Shown here: positions 8,743-17,100 of the stretch, piece after piece
How the letters are laid out: the number at the start of each line of letters is the position of its first letter
How positions within the stretch are numbered: the first letter of the stretch is position 1
Assembly (NCBI GenBank): GCA_040752025.1
Contig: JBFMFR010000005.1
Location: 186,001-250,000, forward strand
Length of the DNA: 64,000 nt
Source: JBFMFR01 sp040752025
GTDB taxonomy: Bacteria > Chloroflexota > Anaerolineae > Anaerolineales > UBA4823
Direction of reading: 5' to 3'
The notes under the pieces: model-generated
Database searches by the model: none
What the model was told of the DNA's origin: nothing
What the model saw: only the letters and a program-made list of their open reading frames with translations
Made by a program: the position numbers and the translations under genes

Positions 8743-9726
8743 ATGCTGCCTGGCCTGGTGATCAGCCTGATTTGCCTGGCAGCAATTTTCTATCTGGTAG
8801 ACCCTCACAAGCTGCTGGCTGCCTTGCAGCAGGCGAATTTCCGTCTGGTGCTCCTCAGCTATTTGATCAGCTTGCTCTGGCTGCTGATTCGCGGCATCAT
8901 TTGGCGCACCTTGCTCCAAGAGAAAGCCACGCTGCGCCAGACATTTCTTACCTTCAATGAAGGCAACTTGCTGAACAACCTGCTGCCCTTCCGCCTGGGC
9001 GAAGTCGGGCGGGCGTTTTTACTGGCCCGCAAAGCAAACCTCGGCTTCTGGCAGGTGTTTTCCACCGTCCTGATCGAGCGTGCCCTGGATGTCGCCCTGG
9101 CGGCAGGTCTGTTATTGTCCACACTGCCCTTTGTTGTGGGCGCCGATTGGGCGCAAACTGCAGCCGTCGCTGCTGGCGGCATCGTGTTGACTGGTCTGGG
9201 CGTGCTGTATTTCTTAGCGCATCGCTCCGATTGGGCTATGCAGCAGTTCGAACGCCTGGCGGGGCGATTTTCGTTCACCAGCCGGTTGCAGCAATCCATT
9301 GGCACACAGTTGCGTCTGTTTCTATCCGGCCTGGAGGTCCTCACCGATCTCAGGCGTTTCCTGGCCGCCGTTTCCTGGAGCGTGCTCAACTGGTGCATCG
9401 CCATTGGGCAATATTACATCCTGATGCGCGCCTTTTTCCCAGAAAGCCAGTTCCTGTGGGCCGCCTTCAGCCTGGGGGTCATCGCCCTGGGCATCTCCGT
9501 CCCATCTTCGCCGGGCAACCTCGGCCCCTACGAATTAGCCTTGGTAACCGCCTTATCACTATTTGGTCTGGATCAGTCCGCCTCAGCCGCGATGGCCTTC
9601 ACCGCCCACTTCGGCAATTATCTGGTCACTGGCCTGATTGGAGCTTACGCCCTGGCCCAGGATGGCGAAACGCTGGCGAACATTTACCGCCAGATTCAAC
9701 ACATCCCCGATCAAACCGCCCAATAG
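8743..9726 (+). CDS. YbhN/AglD-like membrane protein (LPG synthase TM family)
   Basis: A 327-residue protein with about eight hydrophobic helices. It shows hallmarks of the lysylphosphatidylglycerol-synthase TM / UPF0104 family: the early NEGNLLNNLLPFRLGE-type block (about residues 74-89) and the late SSPGNLGPYE block (about 253-262). Family members include MprF N-terminal flippases and proteins associated with glycosyltransferases. Next to a GT4 enzyme, a role in lipid or glycolipid translocation is plausible but unproven. An AGGAAA sequence precedes the ATG. Transcription is probably shared with lepA. Confidence 0.85.
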   Translation: MLPGLVISLICLAAIFYLVDPHKLLAALQQANFRLVLLSYLISLLWLLIRGIIWRTLLQEKATLRQTFLTFNEGNLLNNLLPFRLGEVGRAFLLARKANLGFWQVFSTVLIERALDVALAAGLLLSTLPFVVGADWAQTAAVAAGGIVLTGLGVLYFLAHRSDWAMQQFERLAGRFSFTSRLQQSIGTQLRLFLSGLEVLTDLRRFLAAVSWSVLNWCIAIGQYYILMRAFFPESQFLWAAFSLGVIALGISVPSSPGNLGPYELALVTALSLFGLDQSASAAMAFTAHFGNYLVTGLIGAYALAQDGETLANIYRQIQHIPDQTAQ

Positions 9727-9761
9727 AGAACTTTAGCCCGGACTCCCCACTTTACGATCCG

Positions 9762-10973
9762 ATGCGCATCCTCACCGCACTTACCTACTACCGCCCTCAC
9801 TATTCGGGCCTGACCATCTATGCCGAGCGCCAGGCGCGCGCCCTGGCAGAGCGCGGTCACCACGTCATGATCCTGACCTCGCGCTTCGATCGAAGCCTGC
9901 TGCAGCATGAAATCTGCGACGGCGTAGAAGTATTCCGTCCGCGTGTGCTATTCCATATCAGCAAAGGGGTGATCATGCCCTCCATGCCCATTTGGGCCTG
10001 GAAGCTCGTCCGTCAGGCTGACGTGGTGCAGTTGCACGTGCCGCAACTGGATGCCGCCCCCATCGCCTTGCTCAGCCGCCTGCTGGGGAAGCCCGTTGTG
10101 CTTACCTATCACTGCGATCTGCAATTGCCTTCCGGTTTCGTGCACGCTGTCGCCAACCGGGTATCTGACCTGGCCAACCACACCACCGCCCTGGCTTCCA
10201 ACCTGATTGTACACAATACCCGTGACTACGCAGAGCACTCTCCCTTCTTGCGCCGCTACCTGCACAAGCTGCACCCCATCGCCCCACCAGTCGAAGCGGC
10301 TCCCGTCACCGAGGCCGACCTGCAAACTTTTCGCCGCAAGTACAACATCCAACCCGGCCAGCGCCTGATCGGCATAGCTGCCCGTTTAGCCACCGAAAAA
10401 GGCGTCGAATACCTGGCGCAGGCGCTCCCCATCGTGCTCGAGCGCTATCCCCAGGCCCGTTTGCTGATGGTGGGTCCTTATCAAAACGTAGTCGGTGAAA
10501 GTGCCTACGCGGCCCGGCTGGCTCCGGTCATCGAAGGCCTCGGCGAACACTGGACCTTTTTGGGCACTGTACCGCCAGTCGAGCTATCGGCTTTCTTTCA
10601 CGAGAGCGAAGTGACCGTGCTGCCCAGCATCAACAGCACCGAGTCCTATGGCATCGTTCAAGTCGAGTCGTTGATTTTCAACACCCCGGTGGTCGCTACA
10701 TCCTTACCGGGTGTGCGCGTCCCGGTGACGCGCACCGGCGCAGGTATCATCGTGCCGCCCGCCGACCCGGTAGCTCTGGCCCAGGCGTTGATAACCGTCC
10801 TGGAAAACCCGGCTGCTTACCGTGGGCAGCCCGAACTGCTCACCAGCATCTCCACGCCGGAGGCTGTCGCCGTTGCCTATGAAGACCTGTTCAACGCGCT
10901 GCTGCAGCGCGGCCGGAATCCTGAATACAAACTGGCCCAAAAAAGCGAGGCAGACGCCAAGGAATGCAGGTGA
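9762..10973 (+). CDS. GT4-family glycosyltransferase
   Basis: A 403-residue GT-B fold enzyme of the GT4 family. The N-terminal domain opens with MRILTALTYYRPHYSG, typical for family 4 enzymes that bind the acceptor through a glycine-rich loop. The C-terminal domain contains GIAARLATEKGVEYL (nucleotide-sugar binding) and the ESYGIVQVES segment corresponding to the conserved E-x7-E motif. It probably transfers a sugar to a lipid or polysaccharide at the cytoplasmic face. The ATG at 9762 is chosen; the frame is open upstream, but that stretch overlaps the YbhN-like gene out of phase. A methyltransferase gene follows. Confidence 0.9.
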   Translation: MRILTALTYYRPHYSGLTIYAERQARALAERGHHVMILTSRFDRSLLQHEICDGVEVFRPRVLFHISKGVIMPSMPIWAWKLVRQADVVQLHVPQLDAAPIALLSRLLGKPVVLTYHCDLQLPSGFVHAVANRVSDLANHTTALASNLIVHNTRDYAEHSPFLRRYLHKLHPIAPPVEAAPVTEADLQTFRRKYNIQPGQRLIGIAARLATEKGVEYLAQALPIVLERYPQARLLMVGPYQNVVGESAYAARLAPVIEGLGEHWTFLGTVPPVELSAFFHESEVTVLPSINSTESYGIVQVESLIFNTPVVATSLPGVRVPVTRTGAGIIVPPADPVALAQALITVLENPAAYRGQPELLTSISTPEAVAVAYEDLFNALLQRGRNPEYKLAQKSEADAKECR

Positions 10974-11011
10974 AACCTTGCTTTCATCGGTCCAAAACGA
11001 TCTTTTAGAAA

Positions 11012-11848
11012 ATGCAATCAACTCAAACATACAAAAACTCGCCTGCGCAACCCAAAGATTTCCTATGGCTGCAACTGCGTGAACTGCCCTACTTTCGCGG
11101 GCTGATGCGCGCCGTTGAGGCCAGTTTCTACCCCGAGATCGAACTGCCCTCCCCGGTTCTGGATGTGGGCTGCGGGGATGGGCACTTCGTTACCGCCGCT
11201 TTCGAAAACAATCGTCTTCCTATCGATGTGGGGCTCGACCCCTGGGGTGCGCCGCTGCGTGAGGCCACCCGGCGTGGCGGCTACCGCGCGCTGGTACAAG
11301 CCGAAGGGGACCGCATGCCCTTCCCGGATGGCTATTTTAGCAGCGCTTTCAGCAACTCAGTTCTCGAACATATCCCCGATGTGGAAGCCGTGCTGGCAGA
11401 AGTGCACCGCGTCCTCAAACCCGGTGCGCCCTTTGTTTTCTGTGGCCCCAACCACAATTTCCTGCCCGGCCTGTCGATCGGCCGAGCTCTGGACCGGCTG
11501 TTCCTGCGCCCATTGGGCGAGGCTTACCGTTCCTTCTTCAACCGCATCTCGCGTCACTATCACAGCGACCCTCCGGATATCTGGCAAACGCGCCTGGAAA
11601 AAGCCGGCTTCCAAATCGAGCGCTGGTGGCATTACTATCCTCCTCACGCACTGCATGTCACCGAGTGGGGCCACTATTTCGGACTGCCGGCCCTGGTAAG
11701 CAAAAAGCTCACCGGTCGTTGGATCCTGGTTCCCACTCATTGGAATCTGGCATTCACCGAGCGATACGTTCGGCGTCATTACCAGCCCAACACAGCCTGT
11801 GAGGATGGGGTCTGCTCGTTTTACATCTCCCGCCGCAATGCTGTATAA
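11012..11848 (+). CDS. class I SAM-dependent methyltransferase
   Basis: A 278-residue Methyltransf_11-type protein. Motif I is VLDVGCGDGHF (about residues 45-55), motif II follows with GLDPWG, and the conserved post-motif segment DGYFSSAFSNSVLEHIPD (about 109-126) is the usual motif IV region with the HIPD signature. The C-terminal part is rich in aromatic residues, as in methyltransferases acting on glycans or lipids. No Shine-Dalgarno sequence precedes the ATG. Its last codons overlap the promoter of the next gene. The substrate is unknown; context suggests envelope glycan modification. Confidence 0.85.
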   Translation: MQSTQTYKNSPAQPKDFLWLQLRELPYFRGLMRAVEASFYPEIELPSPVLDVGCGDGHFVTAAFENNRLPIDVGLDPWGAPLREATRRGGYRALVQAEGDRMPFPDGYFSSAFSNSVLEHIPDVEAVLAEVHRVLKPGAPFVFCGPNHNFLPGLSIGRALDRLFLRPLGEAYRSFFNRISRHYHSDPPDIWQTRLEKAGFQIERWWHYYPPHALHVTEWGHYFGLPALVSKKLTGRWILVPTHWNLAFTERYVRRHYQPNTACEDGVCSFYISRRNAV

Positions 11849-11849
11849 T
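11821..11849 (+). promoter_or_regulatory. promoter before the first GT-C gene
   Basis: TTACAT (11821-11826), a 17-bp spacer and a perfect TATAAT (11844-11849). The ATG at 11868 is 18 bp past the -10 box, so the leader would be only about 10 nt. The box lies within the stop region of the preceding methyltransferase gene. Confidence 0.65.
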
Positions 11850-11867
11850 CCTTAGCCGAGAACCGAG

Positions 11868-14096
11868 ATGGAAGAACCCAGTGTCCTCGATTATGTCAAG
11901 TCCAGGCTTTTCCCCTGGAAATATCCGCACCTGGAAATTCCTCCCGAGCCAGCAGCCGCTCAGGATGGGTCGGTCGCGCCTGGCACAGCTGCTTCCATCA
12001 TAGCACCTGCCAGGCAAGAACAGGCCTCTGCTCCCGAGGGCCCGGTTGCCTCCGCTGTGGTAAAACCTCAGCCAGAGCCCGCCCCAGCTGCGCCGCCTGC
12101 CCATTGGCCGTGGCGCAGCCTGCTGGCCCTGGCACTGGCCCTGGCAGCCCAATCCAGCCTGGCGCCTCGCCCCGTTCGCACCTGGACCAGCGGCGCAATC
12201 CTGCTCTTAGCAGCCTTCGCCTGCCTGGTATGGGCTTATTTACGCAAAGAATGGCTGCCCTGGCTCACATCGCAGCACGACGACCGGTCAGAAACGCTCT
12301 CCGATGTTGACCCTCCCACCATCCACCTGCCCTACCTGATCACAGGGGCGCTGCTCACCGTTGTCGCCTTCATTAGCTTTAGCGGGTTGCTGTTCACCTG
12401 GCTCAATCTCGGCCTGGTCTTGCTAGCCCTGTTCTTTACCGCCCGCGCCTTCTGGCACCCCGATCCGCAGGCCCAGTCCCTGTCGCAGCGCCTGACGGAC
12501 CTGGTAGAGCGCATCCGGCGCCCTAAACCCATCCAAATTTCAGCATCACTGCTATTAGCCCTGGGCGCCGTAGCAATCGTCGCTTTCTTCCGCTTCTACC
12601 GCATCGCGCAGGTGCCGCCCGAAATGAACAGCGATCACGCTGAGAAAATCCTGGACGTGCTGCGCGTGCTCTCCGGGCAAACCCTCATCTTCTTCCCCAC
12701 CAACGGCGGACGCGAAGCCTGGCAGTTCTATCTGGTCGCCGCTTTACACCGCACCCTGCACATCCCCCTGGGCTTCACGATCCTCAAGTTGGTTACCGCC
12801 TCCGTCGGTTTCCTGGCTCTGCCCTTCATTTACCTGCTGGGCAAAGAGATCGGGAATCGCCGGGTAGGTTTACTGGCTTTCCTGTTCGCCGGGATTGCCT
12901 ATTGGCCTAACGTTGTCGCCCGTGCTGGCATGCGCTTGCCGTTCTATATCCTGTTTACCGCCTCCACTATGTACTTCCTGCTGCGCGGCCTGCGCACCGG
13001 GCGGCGCAACGATTTCATCTGGACTGGTATATCCCTGGGGTTGGGCTTTTACGGCTATTCAGCTGACCGCATCCTACCGCTGGTGATTCTGCTCGCCCTG
13101 GGCCTTTTCCTGTTGCACCAACGCGGCCGCGAGCAGCGTTTGTTTGTTGCTCTCTCCACTCTGGCCTTGATCTTTGTCAGCCTGGTTTTATTTATCCCCC
13201 TCCTGCGCTACATCCTGGCTGAACCCGACAGCTTCCTGTTCCGAACGCTGACCCGCATGGGCAGCATGGAGCGCCCGATCGAAGGCTCCGTAGCGCTCAT
13301 TTTCCTGAACAATGCCTGGAACGCCCTCAAGATGTTTTCCTGGTCAGATGGCGTGGTCTGGGTGATCTCCATCCCCGATTATCCCGCCCTGGGAACTGTA
13401 GCCGGGGGTCTGTTCTACCTGGGAGCTGGCCTGTGCCTGCTGCGTTACCTGCACAAACGCGACTGGATAAATATCTTCCTGTTGATCAGCATCCCCGTGC
13501 TCATGTTGCCATCCATCCTGGCCCTGGCTTTCCCGGGCGAAAATCCTAACCTGTACCGCACCGGTGGCGCGCTGGTGCCGGTTTTCCTGATGGTCGCCCT
13601 ATCCCTGGATGGCCTGATGCACGCTTTAGAAACGGGGCTACCCGGTCTAATGGGCAAACGCTTCGCCTGGGGATTGGCCCTCGTGCTGTTTCTCTGGTCT
13701 TCTTTGCAAGATTACGACCTGGTATTCAATAAATATTTCCACCAATATCAGACTTCCGCCTGGAACTCGTCCGAAATGGGTAAAGTAGCGCGTGACTACA
13801 TTGAAACCCTCGGCAGCCCCGATACGATCTGGGTAGTTGGATTTCCTCATTGGGTGGATACCCGTCTGGTTGCGCTCAACGCTGGTTATCCTGGTCAAGA
13901 TTTCCAGGTCCTCTTCGAAGATCTGGAAAGCACGCGGGAGAGAACCGGGCTGAAATTGTTCATCGTCAAACCCGACGATGAACAAACCATCCAGACCCTG
14001 CCCATCCTTTACCCCCAGGGTTGGTTCCGCACCTACCAGTCCCAGGTAGAAACCAAAGACTTCCTGCTTTACTTCGTGCCGCCGGCACGACCGTGA
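11868..14096 (+). CDS. GT-C-like glycosyltransferase, PMT/ArnT type
   Basis: A 742-residue membrane protein. The first 80 residues are hydrophilic and Pro/Ala-rich. About 12 helices follow, and a soluble C-terminal domain starts at about residue 630. The first external loop holds the acidic motif MNSDHAEKILD (about 247-257), corresponding to the catalytic D/E loop of dolichyl-phosphate-mannose-dependent GT39/ArnT-type transferases. Such enzymes use polyprenyl-phosphate sugars outside the membrane. It is the first of four consecutive large membrane proteins. The acceptor is unknown. Protein O-glycosylation or S-layer glycan addition are candidates. Confidence 0.75.
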   Translation: MEEPSVLDYVKSRLFPWKYPHLEIPPEPAAAQDGSVAPGTAASIIAPARQEQASAPEGPVASAVVKPQPEPAPAAPPAHWPWRSLLALALALAAQSSLAPRPVRTWTSGAILLLAAFACLVWAYLRKEWLPWLTSQHDDRSETLSDVDPPTIHLPYLITGALLTVVAFISFSGLLFTWLNLGLVLLALFFTARAFWHPDPQAQSLSQRLTDLVERIRRPKPIQISASLLLALGAVAIVAFFRFYRIAQVPPEMNSDHAEKILDVLRVLSGQTLIFFPTNGGREAWQFYLVAALHRTLHIPLGFTILKLVTASVGFLALPFIYLLGKEIGNRRVGLLAFLFAGIAYWPNVVARAGMRLPFYILFTASTMYFLLRGLRTGRRNDFIWTGISLGLGFYGYSADRILPLVILLALGLFLLHQRGREQRLFVALSTLALIFVSLVLFIPLLRYILAEPDSFLFRTLTRMGSMERPIEGSVALIFLNNAWNALKMFSWSDGVVWVISIPDYPALGTVAGGLFYLGAGLCLLRYLHKRDWINIFLLISIPVLMLPSILALAFPGENPNLYRTGGALVPVFLMVALSLDGLMHALETGLPGLMGKRFAWGLALVLFLWSSLQDYDLVFNKYFHQYQTSAWNSSEMGKVARDYIETLGSPDTIWVVGFPHWVDTRLVALNAGYPGQDFQVLFEDLESTRERTGLKLFIVKPDDEQTIQTLPILYPQGWFRTYQSQVETKDFLLYFVPPARP

Positions 14097-14116
14097 ATTG
14101 AGATCCGCAGATTTCT

Positions 14117-17100
14117 ATGACACCCAAAATGCCAACTTCACATCCTCGATCCAAGCGCTCTATCCGTCCCTGGGTTTACGACCTGTTGTTGGTCTATGCC
14201 TTGCTGGCTGGTGCCTTCTTCCGCTTTTCCGGCATTCTGTGGGGCGAGTACCAGTATTTGCACCCTGATGAGCGCTTCCTGGTTTGGGTAGGTACTGACA
14301 TCCAGCCAGTGGAGAGCCTGTCAGAGTATTTCAACACCGCCATTTCCCCGCTCAACCCCCACAATGTCAGGCATACTTTCTATGTATATGGCACCCTGCC
14401 CATGTTCATTACCCGTTACGTGGTCGAGTGGGCGTTTGGGCATTCCGGCTTCAACGAAATGACGCAGGTCGGTCGCCTGCTTTCCAGTCTCGCCGACCTG
14501 CTCACAGTTTTCCTGGTATACCTGGTGGCCGAGCGCCTCTACGACCGGCGCGTGGCCTGGTTGTCCGCGGCCTTCTCGGCAGCCGTGGTGCTGCAAATCC
14601 AGCAATCGCACTTCTTCACCATGGATACCTTCATAAACGCCTTCTCTTTCCTGGCGTTTTACTTTGCCGTGCGCGTCATGACCAATCAACGCGCCTGGGA
14701 GTCTGAGCCCGCGCCCCCCGACGATTCGGGAGTAGTTGCTGGTAAAGCGCGCCGCGCCAGCTTTTGGCGCCATCCATTGCTGCTGCCCAGCCTGGGTTTC
14801 GGCATTGCCCTGGGGATGGCGGTTTCATCAAAGATCAACGCTGCCCCAATGGCAGCCACCTTGCCGCTCGCCATGCTGGTTGGCCTGCTGCGCCTCCCAT
14901 CCGCGCAGCGCCCTCGCCGGGCTATGCAAGCCCTCATCTATCTGGTACTGGCAGCTGTTGTCAGCCTGCTGGTTTTCCGCATCTGCCAGCCATATGCTTT
15001 CAGCGGGCCAGGCTTCTTCGGCATCAAACCCAATCCTGCCTGGATCGATAACATCAAGAGTTTGATGGCTCAAAGCAACGGCGATGTAGATTTTCCTCCT
15101 GCCATGCAGTGGGCGCGCCGCCCCGTATGGTTCTCATTCCAAAACCTGGTCACCTGGGGCCTGGGATTACCGCTCGGCATCCTGGCCTGGGCTGGTTTCT
15201 TGTGGGCCGGCTGGCGCATGCTAAATGGCTGGCGTCTTCGCCGGGCTGGCTGGCAGAACCACATCTTGCTGTGGACCTGGACCGCCGCCTATTTTGCCTG
15301 GCAGTCATCGGCGCGCAATCCCACCATGCGCTACCAGTTGCCCATCTACCCCACCCTGGTTATCTTCGCTGCCTGGGCCATCGTAGCTTTGTACGATTAC
15401 CAGCGTAAGCGCCATGCAGGCGAAGCGCAAACGCCCACCGGTGGACGCTTCTCGCAGGTGAACTGGCCGCGAGTAGCTGCCATCCTCGCCGGTGCAGCCA
15501 TAATGCTGGCGACCTATGCCTACGCTTTTGCCTTCTCACGCATCTACGTCCGCCCGATCACGCGTGTGGCAGCCACCCGCTGGATCTATCAGAATATCCC
15601 TGGTCCGGTAAACCTGCCCATCCAGACCGACCAGGGCGACTTCAACCAAATCCTGCCACTGCCCTATAATCTGAGAATCGCCCCAGGGTCGCCTTATTCT
15701 TTCACCTTCCAACCCAAAGCGGCAGGGACGCTTTCCCAGGTCATCCTGCCGCGCCTGCTCGATGAACAGGGGGATCACCAGGTACGCACCCTCAACCTGA
15801 GCATCTCGACCGTACCCAAGTTGGACGAACCACTCGCCAGCGCCTCCCTGGTAGGTGATCTATCCCCTCAGGATAACCCGCGCGGCCAGAGCTTCACCCT
15901 GACTCTGGATCACCCCCTGCAGCTCGTCCCCGAGCAAACCTATAACCTGCGCCTGGAAATGCCTGGAGAATCCGTCGAAGCCAGCCTGGTCGGTCCGGTT
16001 TCCCTGCGTTTCCTGCCCAGTGTGCTGGGCGATTCACTCGGACACGTCGAACTCCCCTTGAAATTGACCCTATCCCTGGTGAGTCCCACTGCGCCGTATA
16101 GCAACAGCTTTACCGCTCCCGTGGATGGTTATCTGACCCATGTGCTGCTGCAAAACGTCACCGCCAGCCCGGATGCGCAGGTGCTCGAGGGCATGAAGCT
16201 GACCCTGCAATACACGGATGATCGCCAGGAACCGATGCAATCCGGCGCAAGGATTGCGCCAATGCCCGAGCAGGACGCTTACCTGCTGACCCTTAATACC
16301 CCCTTGCAGATATTCGAAGGTCAGCAGTACGATCTGGTGTTGAAGATGCAATCCCAGGGCGGGTTGCTGAAAATCAGCGGTCTGGGAGTTGCCAATGAAG
16401 GCGATTGGGACGATGGTTTGCCCCTGCGCATGGATGGCTACGATGGTTTCGGCGGCATCTACCCGCTGGAACTCAACTTCAATATGTATTGGGACGACAA
16501 CCCCGAAAAGCTCGCCCGCTTCGAGCGCATCCTGGATCAGGCCGATTACCTGCTGATCACCTCCAGCCGCCAGTGGGGCAGCCTGCCGCGCATCCCCGAG
16601 CGCTTCCCCATGACTACCATCTATTACCGTAACCTGCTGGGCTGCCCGCCAACGCAAACCATCGAGTATTGCTACAATGTTGCCCAACCTGGCACTTACC
16701 AGGGCAACCTGGGGTACGAATTGGTGAAGGTTTTCGAGTCCAGCCCCAGTATTGGCCTGCTGCGCATCAACGATCAGTTTGCCGAAGAAGCTTTCACCGT
16801 TTACGATCATCCCAAAGTCTTCATCTTCAAAAAGACCGAGGCTTACACAAAGCTGCAAGTCCAGAATATTCTCGGCACCGCCGACTTCTCACAAATCGTG
16901 CGCATGCCTCCCATGCGCTACCCATCTCATCCCTCCAATTTGATGCTGCCTGACTACCAACTGGCAGAACAGCGCCAGGGCGGCACATGGTCTGAGCTGT
17001 TCAACCCGAACGCCTGGCACAACCGCTTCCAGCCTCTGGGAGTGCTGCTCTGGTACTTGAGCGTCAGCTTATTAGGATTGGTGGCCTATCCAATCCTGCG

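Noticed and set aside
9147..9761. Upstream extension of the GT4 gene
   Set aside because: It lies within the YbhN-like gene out of phase; the family start is at 9762.
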